Shown here: in pieces, positions 1-8,122 of the stretch | Layout of the letters: each line of letters opens with the position of its first letter | How positions within the stretch are numbered: position 1 is the first letter of the stretch | DNA from: Paracoccus aerius | Lineage (GTDB): Bacteria; Pseudomonadota; Alphaproteobacteria; Rhodobacterales; Rhodobacteraceae | NCBI RefSeq assembly: GCF_014656455.1 | Contig: NZ_BNCL01000020.1 | Location: 14,183 to 58,270, forward strand | Direction of reading: 5' to 3' | Length of the DNA: 44,088 nucleotides | Made by a program: the position numbers and the translations under genes | Notes under the pieces: generated by a model | Databases searched by the model: none | The model's input: the letters and a program-made list of their open reading frames with translations, nothing else | What the model was told of the DNA's origin: nothing

Positions 1-489
1 TGCGCGGAGCGGGCGAGAATAGTGTTCTGCTGAAAATTGACGTCATCGCGTGGCACAGCCCGGGGCCGACCACCAAGCAAAACAGCCCCTCTACTTCCCG
101 ACAGGAAAAGGCCTGGCAAGACCTCCGGCCTTCGCAGATCGCACGAGCATCTGTCTGGCAGGAAGCGCCTGCTGGCTGCGCTTGCACGCCACCAGGCAGT
201 TCTTCCGGCGCTGCTGGACGAGCCACTGGCAAACCGCCGTGCGCTGCGCGCCGCGATGCCAGCACCTTGGCCGACCACAGGAATGACATTTCCGCATTGT
301 CTTGGGCACGGGTGGTGGAACGCTGGTCGCCGATGCAAACGGGCATCGAAGTAAGCTTGTCACTGCAAAGCTTCCAGTCTTTCCGCGATCCTGCTGCGCC
401 AGCACGCCCCGAGGTGGTGGAGGATGCCTGATCAACCTCTTCTTCCTGCTGCCTCACTGGATCGGGACGGCCTCAAACCTGTGCGCGGA
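1..489. other. No gene recognised at the left edge
   Basis: No frame in this stretch gives a protein with recognisable motifs. Open frames exist on both strands, but they overlap each other, are rich in Arg, Pro and Cys as expected from out-of-frame high-GC DNA, and have no convincing ribosome binding site. It may contain the end of a gene lying outside the window or decayed sequence. Confidence 0.5.
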
Positions 490-1581
490 TCACCAGGGCG
501 TCACCGACTGCCCGCCGAAAAGCACCTCTCGCGGCAGTTGAAAGATGAAATAGGGGTTCAGGGATGGCAGGGCGCTGACCTCATCCAGCCGGGCAAGCTG
601 TTCGAGGGACAGCGTCACCTGCAGGGCAGCGATATTCGCGGACAGCTGTTCGGGTCGGCTGGCGCCGATCAGCAGCGTGCTTACTTCCTGCCGTGCCAGC
701 GCCCAAGCCAGTGCCGCTTGCGCCATCGGGACGCCCAGCTCGGATGCCACGTCGCGCAGAACGTCCACGATCGTGAAGTTCCGTTCGGTGAACAGCATGC
801 CGCCATAGGGGTTGTCGCCGTTCAGCCGGTCGCTTTTGCCGGCTTCGACATCCATGGCGCGATCCGGCATTGCTGCGGCGCGATCTGCCTCGGCCAGCAT
901 TTCGCGGCCATACTTGCCGGTCAGCAATCCGCCGGCCAGCGGGCTCCAAGGCATGATCCCGAGGCCGAAGTGCCGGGCCATGGGTGCCAGGTCCAGCTCG
1001 ACCCCGCGATCGATCAGCGACCAGGCGTTCTGCAGCCCGATTGGCCCCGGCAGGCCCTGCGCCGCGGCCAGCGTGGCGACTTTTGCAACATACCAGGCCG
1101 GCGTGTTCGAGAAGCCGTAATAAAGGATGTCGCCCCGCGCCACCGCCGCCGAAAGGGTCCGCAGCACTTCTTCGGGCGGGGTGGTGCGATCCCAGACATG
1201 CATCCAGTAGAGGTCGATCCGGTCCGTCCCAAGGCGGCGCAGCGACCCCTCGATCCCAAGGCGGATATTGATCGCGCCATTTCCACCATGCAGGGGGTGG
1301 CCCTGCGCGCGGGAAAAGCCGGATTTCGTGGACACGACCATCCGGTCGCGCAGGGCGCTGTCCTTCAGGAACTGCCCCAGCATCCGCTCGCTCTCGCCAC
1401 CGCTATAAACGTCGGCCGTGTCGACCACGTTTCCGCCTGCGGTGACATAGGCGTCGAAGATCGCCCGCGCCGCCGCCATGTCGCTGCCCCACCGGCCGGC
1501 CCCGAAGGTCATCGTGCCAAGCGTCAGCGGGCTGACGATCAGCCCCGAATTTCCGAAGGTCCGATAGGTGGTCATCTGCAT
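490..1581 (-). CDS. Aldo/keto reductase
   Basis: This 363-residue protein belongs to the aldo/keto reductase superfamily, soluble NADPH-dependent TIM-barrel oxidoreductases acting on aldehydes and ketones. The N-terminus has the usual R-x-F-G-N-S-G-L strand and then LTLGTMTFG. The catalytic tetrad is visible: Asp and Tyr in VVDTADVYSGG near residue 55, Lys in VSTKSGF near 87, and His in DLYWMHVWD near 128. The C-terminal cofactor-binding part has LLIGASRPEQL. Length is normal for the larger, YajO/Tas-like bacterial members. The third codon is also ATG, so the true start could be two codons later. The gene is divergent from a LysR regulator, a common pairing in which the regulator controls the reductase. 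The substrate cannot be read from the sequence. Confidence 0.93.
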   Translation of the reverse strand: MQMTTYRTFGNSGLIVSPLTLGTMTFGAGRWGSDMAAARAIFDAYVTAGGNVVDTADVYSGGESERMLGQFLKDSALRDRMVVSTKSGFSRAQGHPLHGGNGAINIRLGIEGSLRRLGTDRIDLYWMHVWDRTTPPEEVLRTLSAAVARGDILYYGFSNTPAWYVAKVATLAAAQGLPGPIGLQNAWSLIDRGVELDLAPMARHFGLGIMPWSPLAGGLLTGKYGREMLAEADRAAAMPDRAMDVEAGKSDRLNGDNPYGGMLFTERNFTIVDVLRDVASELGVPMAQAALAWALARQEVSTLLIGASRPEQLSANIAALQVTLSLEQLARLDEVSALPSLNPYFIFQLPREVLFGGQSVTPW

Positions 1582-1670
1582 GGATCAGTTCCTCGATACG
1601 ATGATGCCGTGACCTTACGCCCTGAAAGGCGGAAGGATTAGCCGCTTCCTCTGGCATGAGCCTGTGAGTA

Positions 1671-1684
1671 TCATTCACGAATGA
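1671..1684. promoter_or_regulatory. Inverted repeat at the LysR start codon
   Basis: TCATT-CACG-AATGA is a perfect 5-bp inverted repeat in the 99-bp gap between the divergent aldo/keto reductase and LysR genes, overlapping the LysR start. LysR proteins bind T-N11-A type dyads in such gaps, so this could be an autoregulatory site. It is short and may be chance. Confidence 0.25.
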
Positions 1685-2568
1685 TGCGAGCGAACCTCAA
1701 CGATCTGGCGGCCTTTGCAGTCATCGCCCGGACGCGCAGCTTCACCGCCGCCGCGGCTGAGCTTGGCGTATCGCCCTCGGCGCTGAGCCATGCGATGCGC
1801 GGGCTGGAAGCGCGGCTCGACCTGCGGTTGCTGGCCCGGACCACACGTTCGGTCGCGCCGACCGAGGCCGGGACGGCGCTGCTGGGCCGCCTTGCGCCGG
1901 CACTGGCGCAGATCGATGCGGGGCTGGAGGCGCTGTCGGATTGGCGCGATGCGCCAGCGGGGACGGTGCGGCTGACGACCTTCCACTGGATCGCCTCGAC
2001 GCTGCTGTCCCGTCGGCTGCCCGGGTTCCTGGCCCGCCATCCCGGCATCACCGTCGAGGTCAACGTGGACGATGGCCTGCGCGACATCGTAGCCCTCGGC
2101 TTCGACGCCGGCATCAGGCTGGGCGAAAGCGTCGAGCGCGACATGATCGCCGTGCGGATTGGCCCGCCGCTGCACACGATCGTGGTGGCGACGCCCGGCT
2201 ATTGGGACGGGCATGGCCGGCCGAACCACCCGAAAGATCTGCTGGCCCATCCCTGCATCACCTATCGCAACCTCGGCAGCGGCACGCTGATGCCGTGGGA
2301 GTTCGAGAAGGACGGTCGGGAACTGCGCCTTCAGGTCCGCGGGCCGCTGGTCTGCAATTCCTCGGACCTTGCGCTCGCTGCGGTTCGGGCGGGATGCGGC
2401 GTAGGCTGGACGATGGCCGAGGATGCCGCAGAGGACATCGCCACCGGCCTGCTGGAGCAGGTGCTGGACGACTGGTCCCAGCCCTATCCCGGCGCCTTCC
2501 TCTATCACCCCAGCCGGCGCCAGGTCCCGCCGCCCTTGCAAGCCCTGATCGCGTATCTGAAGGGGTAG
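1681..2568 (+). CDS. LysR-family transcriptional regulator
   Basis: The 295-residue product has the standard LysR layout. A winged helix-turn-helix covers residues 1-60 (NDLAAFAVIARTRSFTAAA, then LGVSPSALSHAMRGLEARLD, RTTRSVAPTEAG). An effector-binding domain follows from about residue 90, beginning TVRLTTFHWIA and containing the DAGIRLGES segment typical of the group. Length is normal. The first two codons are both ATG, so the start is uncertain by one codon. It is transcribed away from the aldo/keto reductase and probably regulates that gene. The effector is unknown. Confidence 0.95.
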   Translation: MMRANLNDLAAFAVIARTRSFTAAAAELGVSPSALSHAMRGLEARLDLRLLARTTRSVAPTEAGTALLGRLAPALAQIDAGLEALSDWRDAPAGTVRLTTFHWIASTLLSRRLPGFLARHPGITVEVNVDDGLRDIVALGFDAGIRLGESVERDMIAVRIGPPLHTIVVATPGYWDGHGRPNHPKDLLAHPCITYRNLGSGTLMPWEFEKDGRELRLQVRGPLVCNSSDLALAAVRAGCGVGWTMAEDAAEDIATGLLEQVLDDWSQPYPGAFLYHPSRRQVPPPLQALIAYLKG

Positions 2569-2816
2569 CAGACGACGGTCATGGAGCGGTAGTTGGCAGG
2601 CTGGCAGTCCTGCGCGGTCAAGGAAGGTCTGCTTCTCCCTCCATCCCGAGGCAATGAAGACCCTGCCAGTCTAGCTTGCCTGGGAAATCACATGATCGTC
2701 CACCGGCATTCGATCTGGCTGCCAAGAAGGTCTATCAAGGGTCGGCACTTGCGGATCATCCAAACCCTCGGATGAACAATCCGCCATTCCTCGGCAAGAC
2801 GGGCGTCTGTTGTTAC

Positions 2817-3026
2817 ATGGCGGATAATGTTACAGATGCCGAAATTCAACCGGCTGCCGCCCGCCAACGGCTGCGCGGCAAGAAGCCGAAACTGTCGAAC
2901 CCCCAGCACAAGGAGTTGCGGCGCATGTATGACATTGACGAGTATCCCAACAGCAACTTGGCAGAGATGTTTTCGATCTCGCGGCCGACCGTGTGTCGCC
3001 GCTTGAGCCGGAAGTTGGTGGCGTGA
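2817..3026 (+). CDS. Stand-alone resolvase-type helix-turn-helix protein
   Basis: The start chosen gives a 69-residue protein. Residues about 20-66 resemble the C-terminal DNA-binding domain of serine recombinases of the Hin/resolvase type: a basic RGKKPKLS arm, a helix, then SNLAEMFSISRPTVCRRL as the recognition helix-turn-helix. The catalytic recombinase domain is absent, and the upstream in-frame extension (from 2676) has no recombinase motifs and no good ribosome binding site. The stop codon overlaps the next gene by one base, so the two genes are probably co-translated. It may be a small DNA-binding protein of mobile-element origin or a domain relic. The family call rests on pattern similarity only. 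Confidence 0.6.
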   Translation: MADNVTDAEIQPAAARQRLRGKKPKLSNPQHKELRRMYDIDEYPNSNLAEMFSISRPTVCRRLSRKLVA

Positions 3027-3331
3027 TGGCAGATGATCCAAAACCCCCGCGGCCCCCATCGCTGAAAAGCGAGACCCGCCAGACGAACTGGCGCCGCACC
3101 AACCTGCCGAAGTACCAGGCCCATCTTGCCGTTCAGCGGGCGCTTATTTCCGGCGCACTTGAAAAGCAGGGCTGCGAGGTCTGCGGCGCTGCAAAGGCCG
3201 ATGCCCATCACGACCGATATGATCAGCCCTTGAACGTGCGCTGGCTATGCCGCAGCCACCACGTCAAGCTGCACCACTACGGCGAGGATATGTTCCCCAT
3301 CGGCCGGCCGTCCCCTGGGACAAAGACCTGA
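3026..3331 (+). CDS. Small HNH-like zinc-finger protein
   Basis: This 101-residue protein has two zinc-knuckle pairs, CEVCG near residue 51 and CRSHH near 80, separated by AHHDRYDQPLNVRWL. This arrangement is typical of phage-type HNH/zinc-ribbon proteins. The basic N-terminal part (LKSETRQTNWRRTN) fits DNA or RNA binding. The complete HNH catalytic signature is not obvious, so nuclease activity is uncertain. The ATG lies inside the stop of the upstream helix-turn-helix gene (TGATG), which chooses this start over one 11 codons upstream. Small proteins of this kind occur in prophages and genomic islands, but no other phage gene is nearby. Confidence 0.65.
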   Translation: MADDPKPPRPPSLKSETRQTNWRRTNLPKYQAHLAVQRALISGALEKQGCEVCGAAKADAHHDRYDQPLNVRWLCRSHHVKLHHYGEDMFPIGRPSPGTKT

Positions 3332-3421
3332 CGCAGCGACTGCCTGGCCTCCCTGGGCTGCAAAGCTGCCGCACCGGTGTTGGTGCCCCCCGACGTTCCT
3401 GCAGCCCGGATGAGACACAAG

Positions 3422-4174
3422 ATGACGATCACGCAGCAAGATGAACTGGATGGTCTGAAGAAGATCGGCCGGATCGTCGCGAACACCATGCAGTCGATGG
3501 CTGCGGCCATGGAGCCCGGCATGACGACGCGCGAGCTTGACGGCATCGGCCAGGCGTTGCTGGAGCGCGAGGGAGCCATGTCGGCGCCTCGGGCCACCTA
3601 TGATTTCCCGGGCACCACCTGCATCAGCGTCAACGAGGAGATCGCCCATGGCATTCCCGGCGAACGGAAGCTTGCAGCGGGGGATCTGGTCAACATCGAC
3701 GTGTCCGCGTCCTTGAACGGCTTTTTTGCCGATACCGGGGCAAGCTTCTGCCTGGGGCCGGTCCAGCCGTCGCTTGACCGCCTCTGTCGCGATGGAAAGC
3801 GCGCCATGCAGATCGGCATCGCGCAGGTGGGGCATGACAAGCCGCTGGCCGCGATCGGCAACGCCATCGGTGCCTTCGCGTCCAAGCGCGGCTACACGCT
3901 GATCCGGAACCTGGCCAGCCACGGGGTCGGCAAAGCCTTGCACGAAGCCCCCGAAGAGGTTCCGACCTGGCCCACCAGGGGGGACAAGCGCCGGATGCAC
4001 AACGGCCTTGTGCTGACCGTCGAGCCGTTCCTGTCGCGTGGCGGACGATGGGCCACCTCAGGCGCCGGAGACGACTGGACACTTTACAGCACGCCGGCGG
4101 CGCCGGTTGTGCAATACGAGCATACCGTTGTGGCGACCCGTCGCGGCGCCATTGTCGTCACGGTGCCGGGCTGA
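3422..4174 (+). CDS. map: Type I methionine aminopeptidase
   Basis: The 250-residue product removes the initiator methionine from nascent proteins in the cytosol. The full set of metal ligands and catalytic residues of the pita-bread fold is present: His76 in NEEIAHGIPG, Asp93 in NIDVSASLNG, Asp104 in FFADTGASF, His167 in LASHGVGKALHE, Glu201 in TVEPF and Glu233 in QYEHTVV. Length matches bacterial type I enzymes. The start beginning MTITQQ was chosen; an in-frame ATG 15 codons upstream gives an unlikely extension. Rhodobacteraceae often carry more than one Map paralogue, and the isolation from ribosomal or secY genes suggests an accessory copy. It probably shares a transcript with the phosphoesterase 15 bases downstream. 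Confidence 0.93.
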   Translation: MTITQQDELDGLKKIGRIVANTMQSMAAAMEPGMTTRELDGIGQALLEREGAMSAPRATYDFPGTTCISVNEEIAHGIPGERKLAAGDLVNIDVSASLNGFFADTGASFCLGPVQPSLDRLCRDGKRAMQIGIAQVGHDKPLAAIGNAIGAFASKRGYTLIRNLASHGVGKALHEAPEEVPTWPTRGDKRRMHNGLVLTVEPFLSRGGRWATSGAGDDWTLYSTPAAPVVQYEHTVVATRRGAIVVTVPG

Positions 4175-4189
4175 GGCGAGCCGCAAGCG

Positions 4190-4693
4190 ATGACCAGCAG
4201 CCCTGTGCCACCATCTCGCCAGCCATCCCATGAACCGCGCATCGGCGTCATCTCCGACACCCACGGCCTGCTCCGGCCACAGGCAATTGAGGCCCTCGAA
4301 GGCGTCGATCACATCCTGCACGCGGGCGATATCGGCAATCCGGGCCATCTTGACATGCTGGCACGCATCGCCCCGGTCACGGCCATCCGCGGCAACATCG
4401 ACCGCGGCCACTGGGCCAAGACACTGCCCGAAACGGCAAGCCTCACGATAGGCAGCCTGCGGATCCATATGATCCATGACCGCAAGGCTTTGCAGGCCGA
4501 TCCGGAAGCCGAGGGTTGGGACGTCGTGATCTCTGGCCACTCCCACAGGCCCGGCATCCACGAGACCGGCAGCACGCTCTGGCTGAACCCGGGCGCAGCC
4601 GGCCCCCGCCGCTTCCGCCTGCCGATCACGCTGGCTTTCCTTTGGGAAGAGGCCGGCCGCCCCCGCGCCATGATCCACCCCCTGCCCGTCTGA
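4190..4693 (+). CDS. YfcE/MJ0936-type metallophosphoesterase
   Basis: A 167-residue calcineurin-like phosphoesterase of the small YfcE/MJ0936 class, metal-dependent enzymes that hydrolyse phosphodiesters in vitro and whose physiological substrate is usually unknown. The metal-binding motifs occur in order: GVISDTHG near residue 19, HAGDIGN near 44, GNIDRG near 67, and GHSHRPGIH near 110, followed by the LNPGAAGPRR loop typical of the family. Only the motif-2 His seen in some relatives is less clear (the segment is MIHDRKAL). It begins 15 bases after map and reads in the same direction, suggesting co-transcription without an obvious functional link. Confidence 0.9.
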   Translation: MTSSPVPPSRQPSHEPRIGVISDTHGLLRPQAIEALEGVDHILHAGDIGNPGHLDMLARIAPVTAIRGNIDRGHWAKTLPETASLTIGSLRIHMIHDRKALQADPEAEGWDVVISGHSHRPGIHETGSTLWLNPGAAGPRRFRLPITLAFLWEEAGRPRAMIHPLPV

Positions 4694-4826
4694 CCTGCTT
4701 CCGCCGGGACAAGGCCACGCGGACCGCCCTGGGCTGCCGTCCAAGGGTTAGGTCTTCATGGCCTGCTGCGGATCATCGCAGGCTGCGCGGGATGAGGCTG
4801 CCTTGGCCTCACGCTCTCGCCGCCGC

Positions 4827-5489
4827 TTATACGGGGATAGGATGCGCTCGCGGCTCAAGCCGGGCCGATCCCCCATTTGAGGGGCCTGGCTTGAACAGCT
4901 TTCTGTTGAACACCTGCACGGCCGTCCGTGCGGCATCCTCGTCGGTCGAGCCGGGCGTCCAGCGGCCGAGATCGCCAAGCAGCATCTTGGTAATGACGCC
5001 ATACATGTAGGTATGGCTCATGGCCCGCAGCATCACCAGGTCTTCGTCCGGATCAAGATAACCTTCCTCTTGGGCGCGCTGCAGGATCTTCATGACAAGG
5101 GCATGAACGGATTGCTCATATTGCAGAAGACGAGGGTGCCGCTCGAAAACAGGGGCAGGCATTTCACCGACAAGCCGGAACTCGTGCGGGTAGAGACGGG
5201 CCCAGTCGACATAGGCGACGGCGATTGCCTCAAGCTGATCGACGGGTGATGAACGCCGGGCTATTTCCTGCGTGATGGTGTGCAGCAACCGCTGCAGGGC
5301 CACATCGGCCATCACCACAAGCAGATGCTCGCGATCAAAGATGACCTGCTTGAGCAGATCCCTTTCGACACCAAGTTCCTTTGCCAGCGTTTTCAGAAGC
5401 GGCAGCTCACCCGTCTTGGCAGCGAGGCGGCTAGCCGTGCTGATGGCGGCCGAGAGGAGATGCTGGCCGGGGTGAAAGGTGGTGCTCAT
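4827..5489 (-). CDS. TetR-family regulator with WHG-type C-terminus
   Basis: A 220-residue one-domain-plus-sensor repressor. Residues about 10-60 form a divergent TetR helix-turn-helix (LLSAAISTASRLAAKTG, then LAKELGVERDLLKQVIFDRE). The part from about residue 62 (LLVVMADVALQRL, then AYVDWARLYPHEFRLV) resembles the TetR C-terminal WHG domain (PF13305 type). The last 25 residues are Pro/Arg-rich and probably disordered. It is not paired with an obvious divergent target. The next gene on its strand is a cis-prenyltransferase 266 bases upstream, so the regulated gene cannot be named. The ligand is unknown. Confidence 0.85.
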   Translation of the reverse strand: MSTTFHPGQHLLSAAISTASRLAAKTGELPLLKTLAKELGVERDLLKQVIFDREHLLVVMADVALQRLLHTITQEIARRSSPVDQLEAIAVAYVDWARLYPHEFRLVGEMPAPVFERHPRLLQYEQSVHALVMKILQRAQEEGYLDPDEDLVMLRAMSHTYMYGVITKMLLGDLGRWTPGSTDEDAARTAVQVFNRKLFKPGPSNGGSARLEPRAHPIPV

Positions 5490-5755
5490 GGCATTTCAAC
5501 CGATGATTGATGGGAAGGTCCCGTCCGGCTTACGGCAGTGCCGGAACAAGCGAAAGAGAAGGAAAATCTTTTCCGTCCCTTTGGATGAAATGCCGCATCC
5601 CGGGTTGCGCCGGACGACCCGGCAAGTGGCCGCCTGTCGTTCTGCAGGAACGCCATGATCGTCGATCCGGGCCGGCAGATGGCAAAGGAATGGACCGACA
5701 GATGCCCGGAGGGTCGGGCATGATCCGCTTGCGGCGAACGCCGTGGAAGGGGCGC

Positions 5756-6370
5756 TCACCCGCCCAGCGTCTGGTCCTGCTCCTTGAACCAGGCCAACGC
5801 ATCCTCGAAATGCTCCGGCCTGAAGTCCGGCCAGTGCTGATCGACGACAAAGAAGTCGGCATAAACCGACTGGACCGGAAGAAAGCCACTCAGGCGCCTC
5901 CCGCCTCCCCACCGGACGATGAGATCGAGCCTGGATACATGCTCCGAGCGGAGTTGGCCCTTCTTCAACCCGTCGAGATCCCATTCCCAATGGTAGTTCA
6001 CCAGGAAATTGACCTTGATGCCTTCCCCTTGACGTGTCCGGAAAGCCTTAAGTTCTTCGGGAAACTGCGGCGACCTTTCGTCACCGACCACCAGCAGGGC
6101 AGCGCCCCGGCGGACGATCTCTGCGGCAAAGGCCACGCAGGCCGACCGGAACGCCTGGATCTGCTCCGGCGGCCTTTTTGTGTTGTCCTGAGTGAAGCCG
6201 AAAACAGAGACCTCGGAGATGCCCCGGCTCTTGCACATCTCATAAAGCGCCAGACCCGGCTCGATGCCGGCCTGATACCCTGACTGCTTGGGCAGTCCCT
6301 GTCCGGCGGCCCAGCGTCTGTTGCCGTCCGGAATAAAGCCGACATGGTTTGGCAGCACCCGCCTTGTCAT
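5756..6370 (-). CDS. Divergent isoprenyl (undecaprenyl) diphosphate synthase
   Basis: The 204-residue protein belongs to the cis-prenyltransferase family, which condenses isopentenyl diphosphate onto an allylic primer to make lipid carriers. Seen are the P-loop HVGFIPDGNRRWA near residues 9-21 and the C-terminal RWGGGRRLSGFLPVQ then YADFF and WPDF near 150-180. Compared with UppS it is about 40 residues short. The usual GGE(H/Q)R-x-S reads GGGRRLS, the LLWQ segment reads LPVQ, and the ENW segment reads DNTKRP, while the DGN catalytic loop is intact. It is not in the usual frr-uppS-cdsA-dxr context. It is therefore probably a paralogue with altered product length or substrate, rather than the housekeeping enzyme. 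Confidence 0.85.
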   Translation of the reverse strand: MTRRVLPNHVGFIPDGNRRWAAGQGLPKQSGYQAGIEPGLALYEMCKSRGISEVSVFGFTQDNTKRPPEQIQAFRSACVAFAAEIVRRGAALLVVGDERSPQFPEELKAFRTRQGEGIKVNFLVNYHWEWDLDGLKKGQLRSEHVSRLDLIVRWGGGRRLSGFLPVQSVYADFFVVDQHWPDFRPEHFEDALAWFKEQDQTLGG

Positions 6371-6423
6371 CGTTTTGCCCCCGGAGTCATCGCCAAGCCC
6401 AAGCCCTTTCCCGCAGCAGCAGG

Positions 6424-6840
6424 CTATGTCTTCCGGCTTGCGGTCCCCGCGGGAACAACCGCTCCATCCCCGGAGGTCTTCTTCGACCGTCCATTGCTGG
6501 CGGCTTTCACCGTTTCCGCGCCCTCCCCAGGTCCTGCCTTCGGCTTGCGGCCGCGCTTTGCCTTGGGCCCATCCGTCGCGACGTCATCCGCCCTGCCACC
6601 GGCCCGCGCCCGCTTCGCTGCCGGAACCCCGGCAGCCGCCTGATCCGCACCCGGACCCGGTTTGCGTCGCCGAGGTCCGGTGGTCCCGCCAACCGAAGCG
6701 GATGACGGTTCGTCTTCTTCCGCAGCGACCTCGCGCTCAGCCTGGGCCCAATGCTCGGCGTCCTGCCCATGCGGACGACCGGCCCGCTCCCACAAGGCAT
6801 GAGCCCGTTCGCGGACCTTCTGGAGGTGATCTTCGTTCAT
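6424..6840 (-). CDS. DUF2934 protein with AT-hook-like tail
   Basis: A 138-residue protein. Residues 1-42 match the DUF2934 pattern (VRERAHALWERAGRPHG then AEHWAQAE), a short helical module common in Alphaproteobacteria and of unknown function. The rest is low-complexity, rich in Ala, Gly, Lys, Arg and Pro, and includes RRRKPGPG near 60 and KRGRKPKAG near 100, both like AT-hook DNA-binding motifs. The start beginning MNEDHL is preferred because it begins the conserved module; an upstream ATG seven codons earlier is possible. The basic tail suggests nucleic-acid binding, as inference. It lies 53 bases upstream of the cis-prenyltransferase on the same strand and may be co-transcribed with it. 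Confidence 0.8.
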   Translation of the reverse strand: MNEDHLQKVRERAHALWERAGRPHGQDAEHWAQAEREVAAEEDEPSSASVGGTTGPRRRKPGPGADQAAAGVPAAKRARAGGRADDVATDGPKAKRGRKPKAGPGEGAETVKAASNGRSKKTSGDGAVVPAGTASRKT

Positions 6841-7049
6841 GGTGAGCCCTTGTTCTGCCAAAGCATATCTTGCGAGCAGTCAGCAATCTGCTGTCATGGA
6901 ACGCGTGGGCTTACCGTGGCACGGCGATGCAGGCTTGCCAATGGCTTCTACCATGCCTGCCTTCAGAAAGCAGCGGCCAAGCCTTTGTTGGGCATCATGG
7001 TAAACCCATAGGAACGATGGTCACGCGCCGCGTTTCCTTGGCCTCCCGA

Positions 7050-8096
7050 TCAGCACCCGATCACGGCGCAGATATTGCGGCGATAGGCGGCATTCGCCTC
7101 GCTGTCAGGCATGGCTTGGGGCGTGGGGGCGGCGCAATCGGCCTGATAATCGGGGCTGATGCCGCGGTTGACGCAGGCGCCGATCTGCCAGCCCGGCGGA
7201 ATGTCGGTCAGATCGACCGATTGCCATTTCGGATGGCCTTCCGTCCGCAGGCTGTCGATCCGCGTCAGGATCAGCGAGGCCATGTCCGACACGCCCTGGC
7301 AACTGGATCGGTGATAGGCGTTGTGCGAAGGGTCGTATTCATAGGTCATCAGCACGGCCTTGACCGCGACCAGTTCGACCGCATCAGGCTGAAAGGCATA
7401 GGTGCCTGCCGGAAGGCTGGCCGGGGTATAGACGGCCTGCAGCGTGGGATCCTGGATCGGCAGCAGATGAAAGCGTTCGCCGTCGATGTCGCCTTCGGCA
7501 TAAAGCGAGGCCGGGGCGCCGGCGACATAGAAGAAGGCGTCGATCTGCCCCGCCTTCAGTTGCGGCAGCGCGTCGGCGGGCGCCAGCAGCAGTTTCTCGG
7601 CCGGTTCCGTCCCGCTGAGCGACAAGATCAGCGAGGCGGTCAGATAGGTCCCGCTGTTTTCGGTCCCGATGGCGACGCGCTTGCCCGCCAGATCGTCAAG
7701 CGTGGCAATGTCGCGGCGCGCCAGGATATGCACCTCCTCGTCATAAAGAGGAAAGGCGATGCGGACGCCGGTGATGGCCCGGGCGATGGCAGGATCGTTT
7801 CCCGCAAAGGTCTGCATGTATTCCAGGACATCGTTCTGCACGATGCCGAACTGCGTGTTCGGCCGCTGCCGCACGGCAAGGAAATTTTCCAGCGAGCCTG
7901 CGGATTCCACGACCTCCACGCTTTTGCCGCATTGCCCCATCAGGCCTGACAGGTCGCGGCCGATCTGGATATAGGTTCCGGTCGGTGCGCCCGTCATGAT
8001 GCTGAGCTGCGCTTCCTGGGCCTGAACAGGCAGCGCCAGCAGGGCGGCCAGCCAGGCCGCGATCGCCAGACGCATTCCCGATCCGAACTGTCGCAT
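7050..8096 (-). CDS. TAXI-family TRAP-type solute receptor (orphan)
   Basis: A 348-residue exported receptor. A signal peptide is visible at residues 1-28 (MRQFGSGMRLAIAAWLAALL, cleavage after VQA). The mature part has TAXI features: MTGAPTGTYIQIGRDL, the FGIVQNDVLEYM segment, LAGKRVAIGTENSGTYLTA and the LKAGQIDAFFYVAG segment. It also has an uncommon C-terminal extension with several Cys residues, including the final ICAVIGC. The start is chosen by a strong GGGGAGGAACAGG ribosome site just upstream; an in-frame ATG 11 codons earlier overlaps the previous gene. No DctQ/DctM or fused TRAP permease gene lies nearby, so it is an orphan receptor. The exported coiled-coil gene 26 bases upstream on the same strand is its likely operon partner. 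Confidence 0.88.
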   Translation of the reverse strand: MRQFGSGMRLAIAAWLAALLALPVQAQEAQLSIMTGAPTGTYIQIGRDLSGLMGQCGKSVEVVESAGSLENFLAVRQRPNTQFGIVQNDVLEYMQTFAGNDPAIARAITGVRIAFPLYDEEVHILARRDIATLDDLAGKRVAIGTENSGTYLTASLILSLSGTEPAEKLLLAPADALPQLKAGQIDAFFYVAGAPASLYAEGDIDGERFHLLPIQDPTLQAVYTPASLPAGTYAFQPDAVELVAVKAVLMTYEYDPSHNAYHRSSCQGVSDMASLILTRIDSLRTEGHPKWQSVDLTDIPPGWQIGACVNRGISPDYQADCAAPTPQAMPDSEANAAYRRNICAVIGC

Positions 8097-8122
8097 CGTC
8101 CTGTTCCTCCCCATGAACGGTT

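Noticed and set aside
424..1641. A 405-codon plus-strand frame
   Set aside because: It is antisense to the aldo/keto reductase, whose catalytic tetrad is intact.
2676..2816. A 47-codon N-terminal extension of the small helix-turn-helix gene
   Set aside because: The extension has no conserved motif and no ribosome binding site, and the shorter product begins just before the basic arm of the domain.
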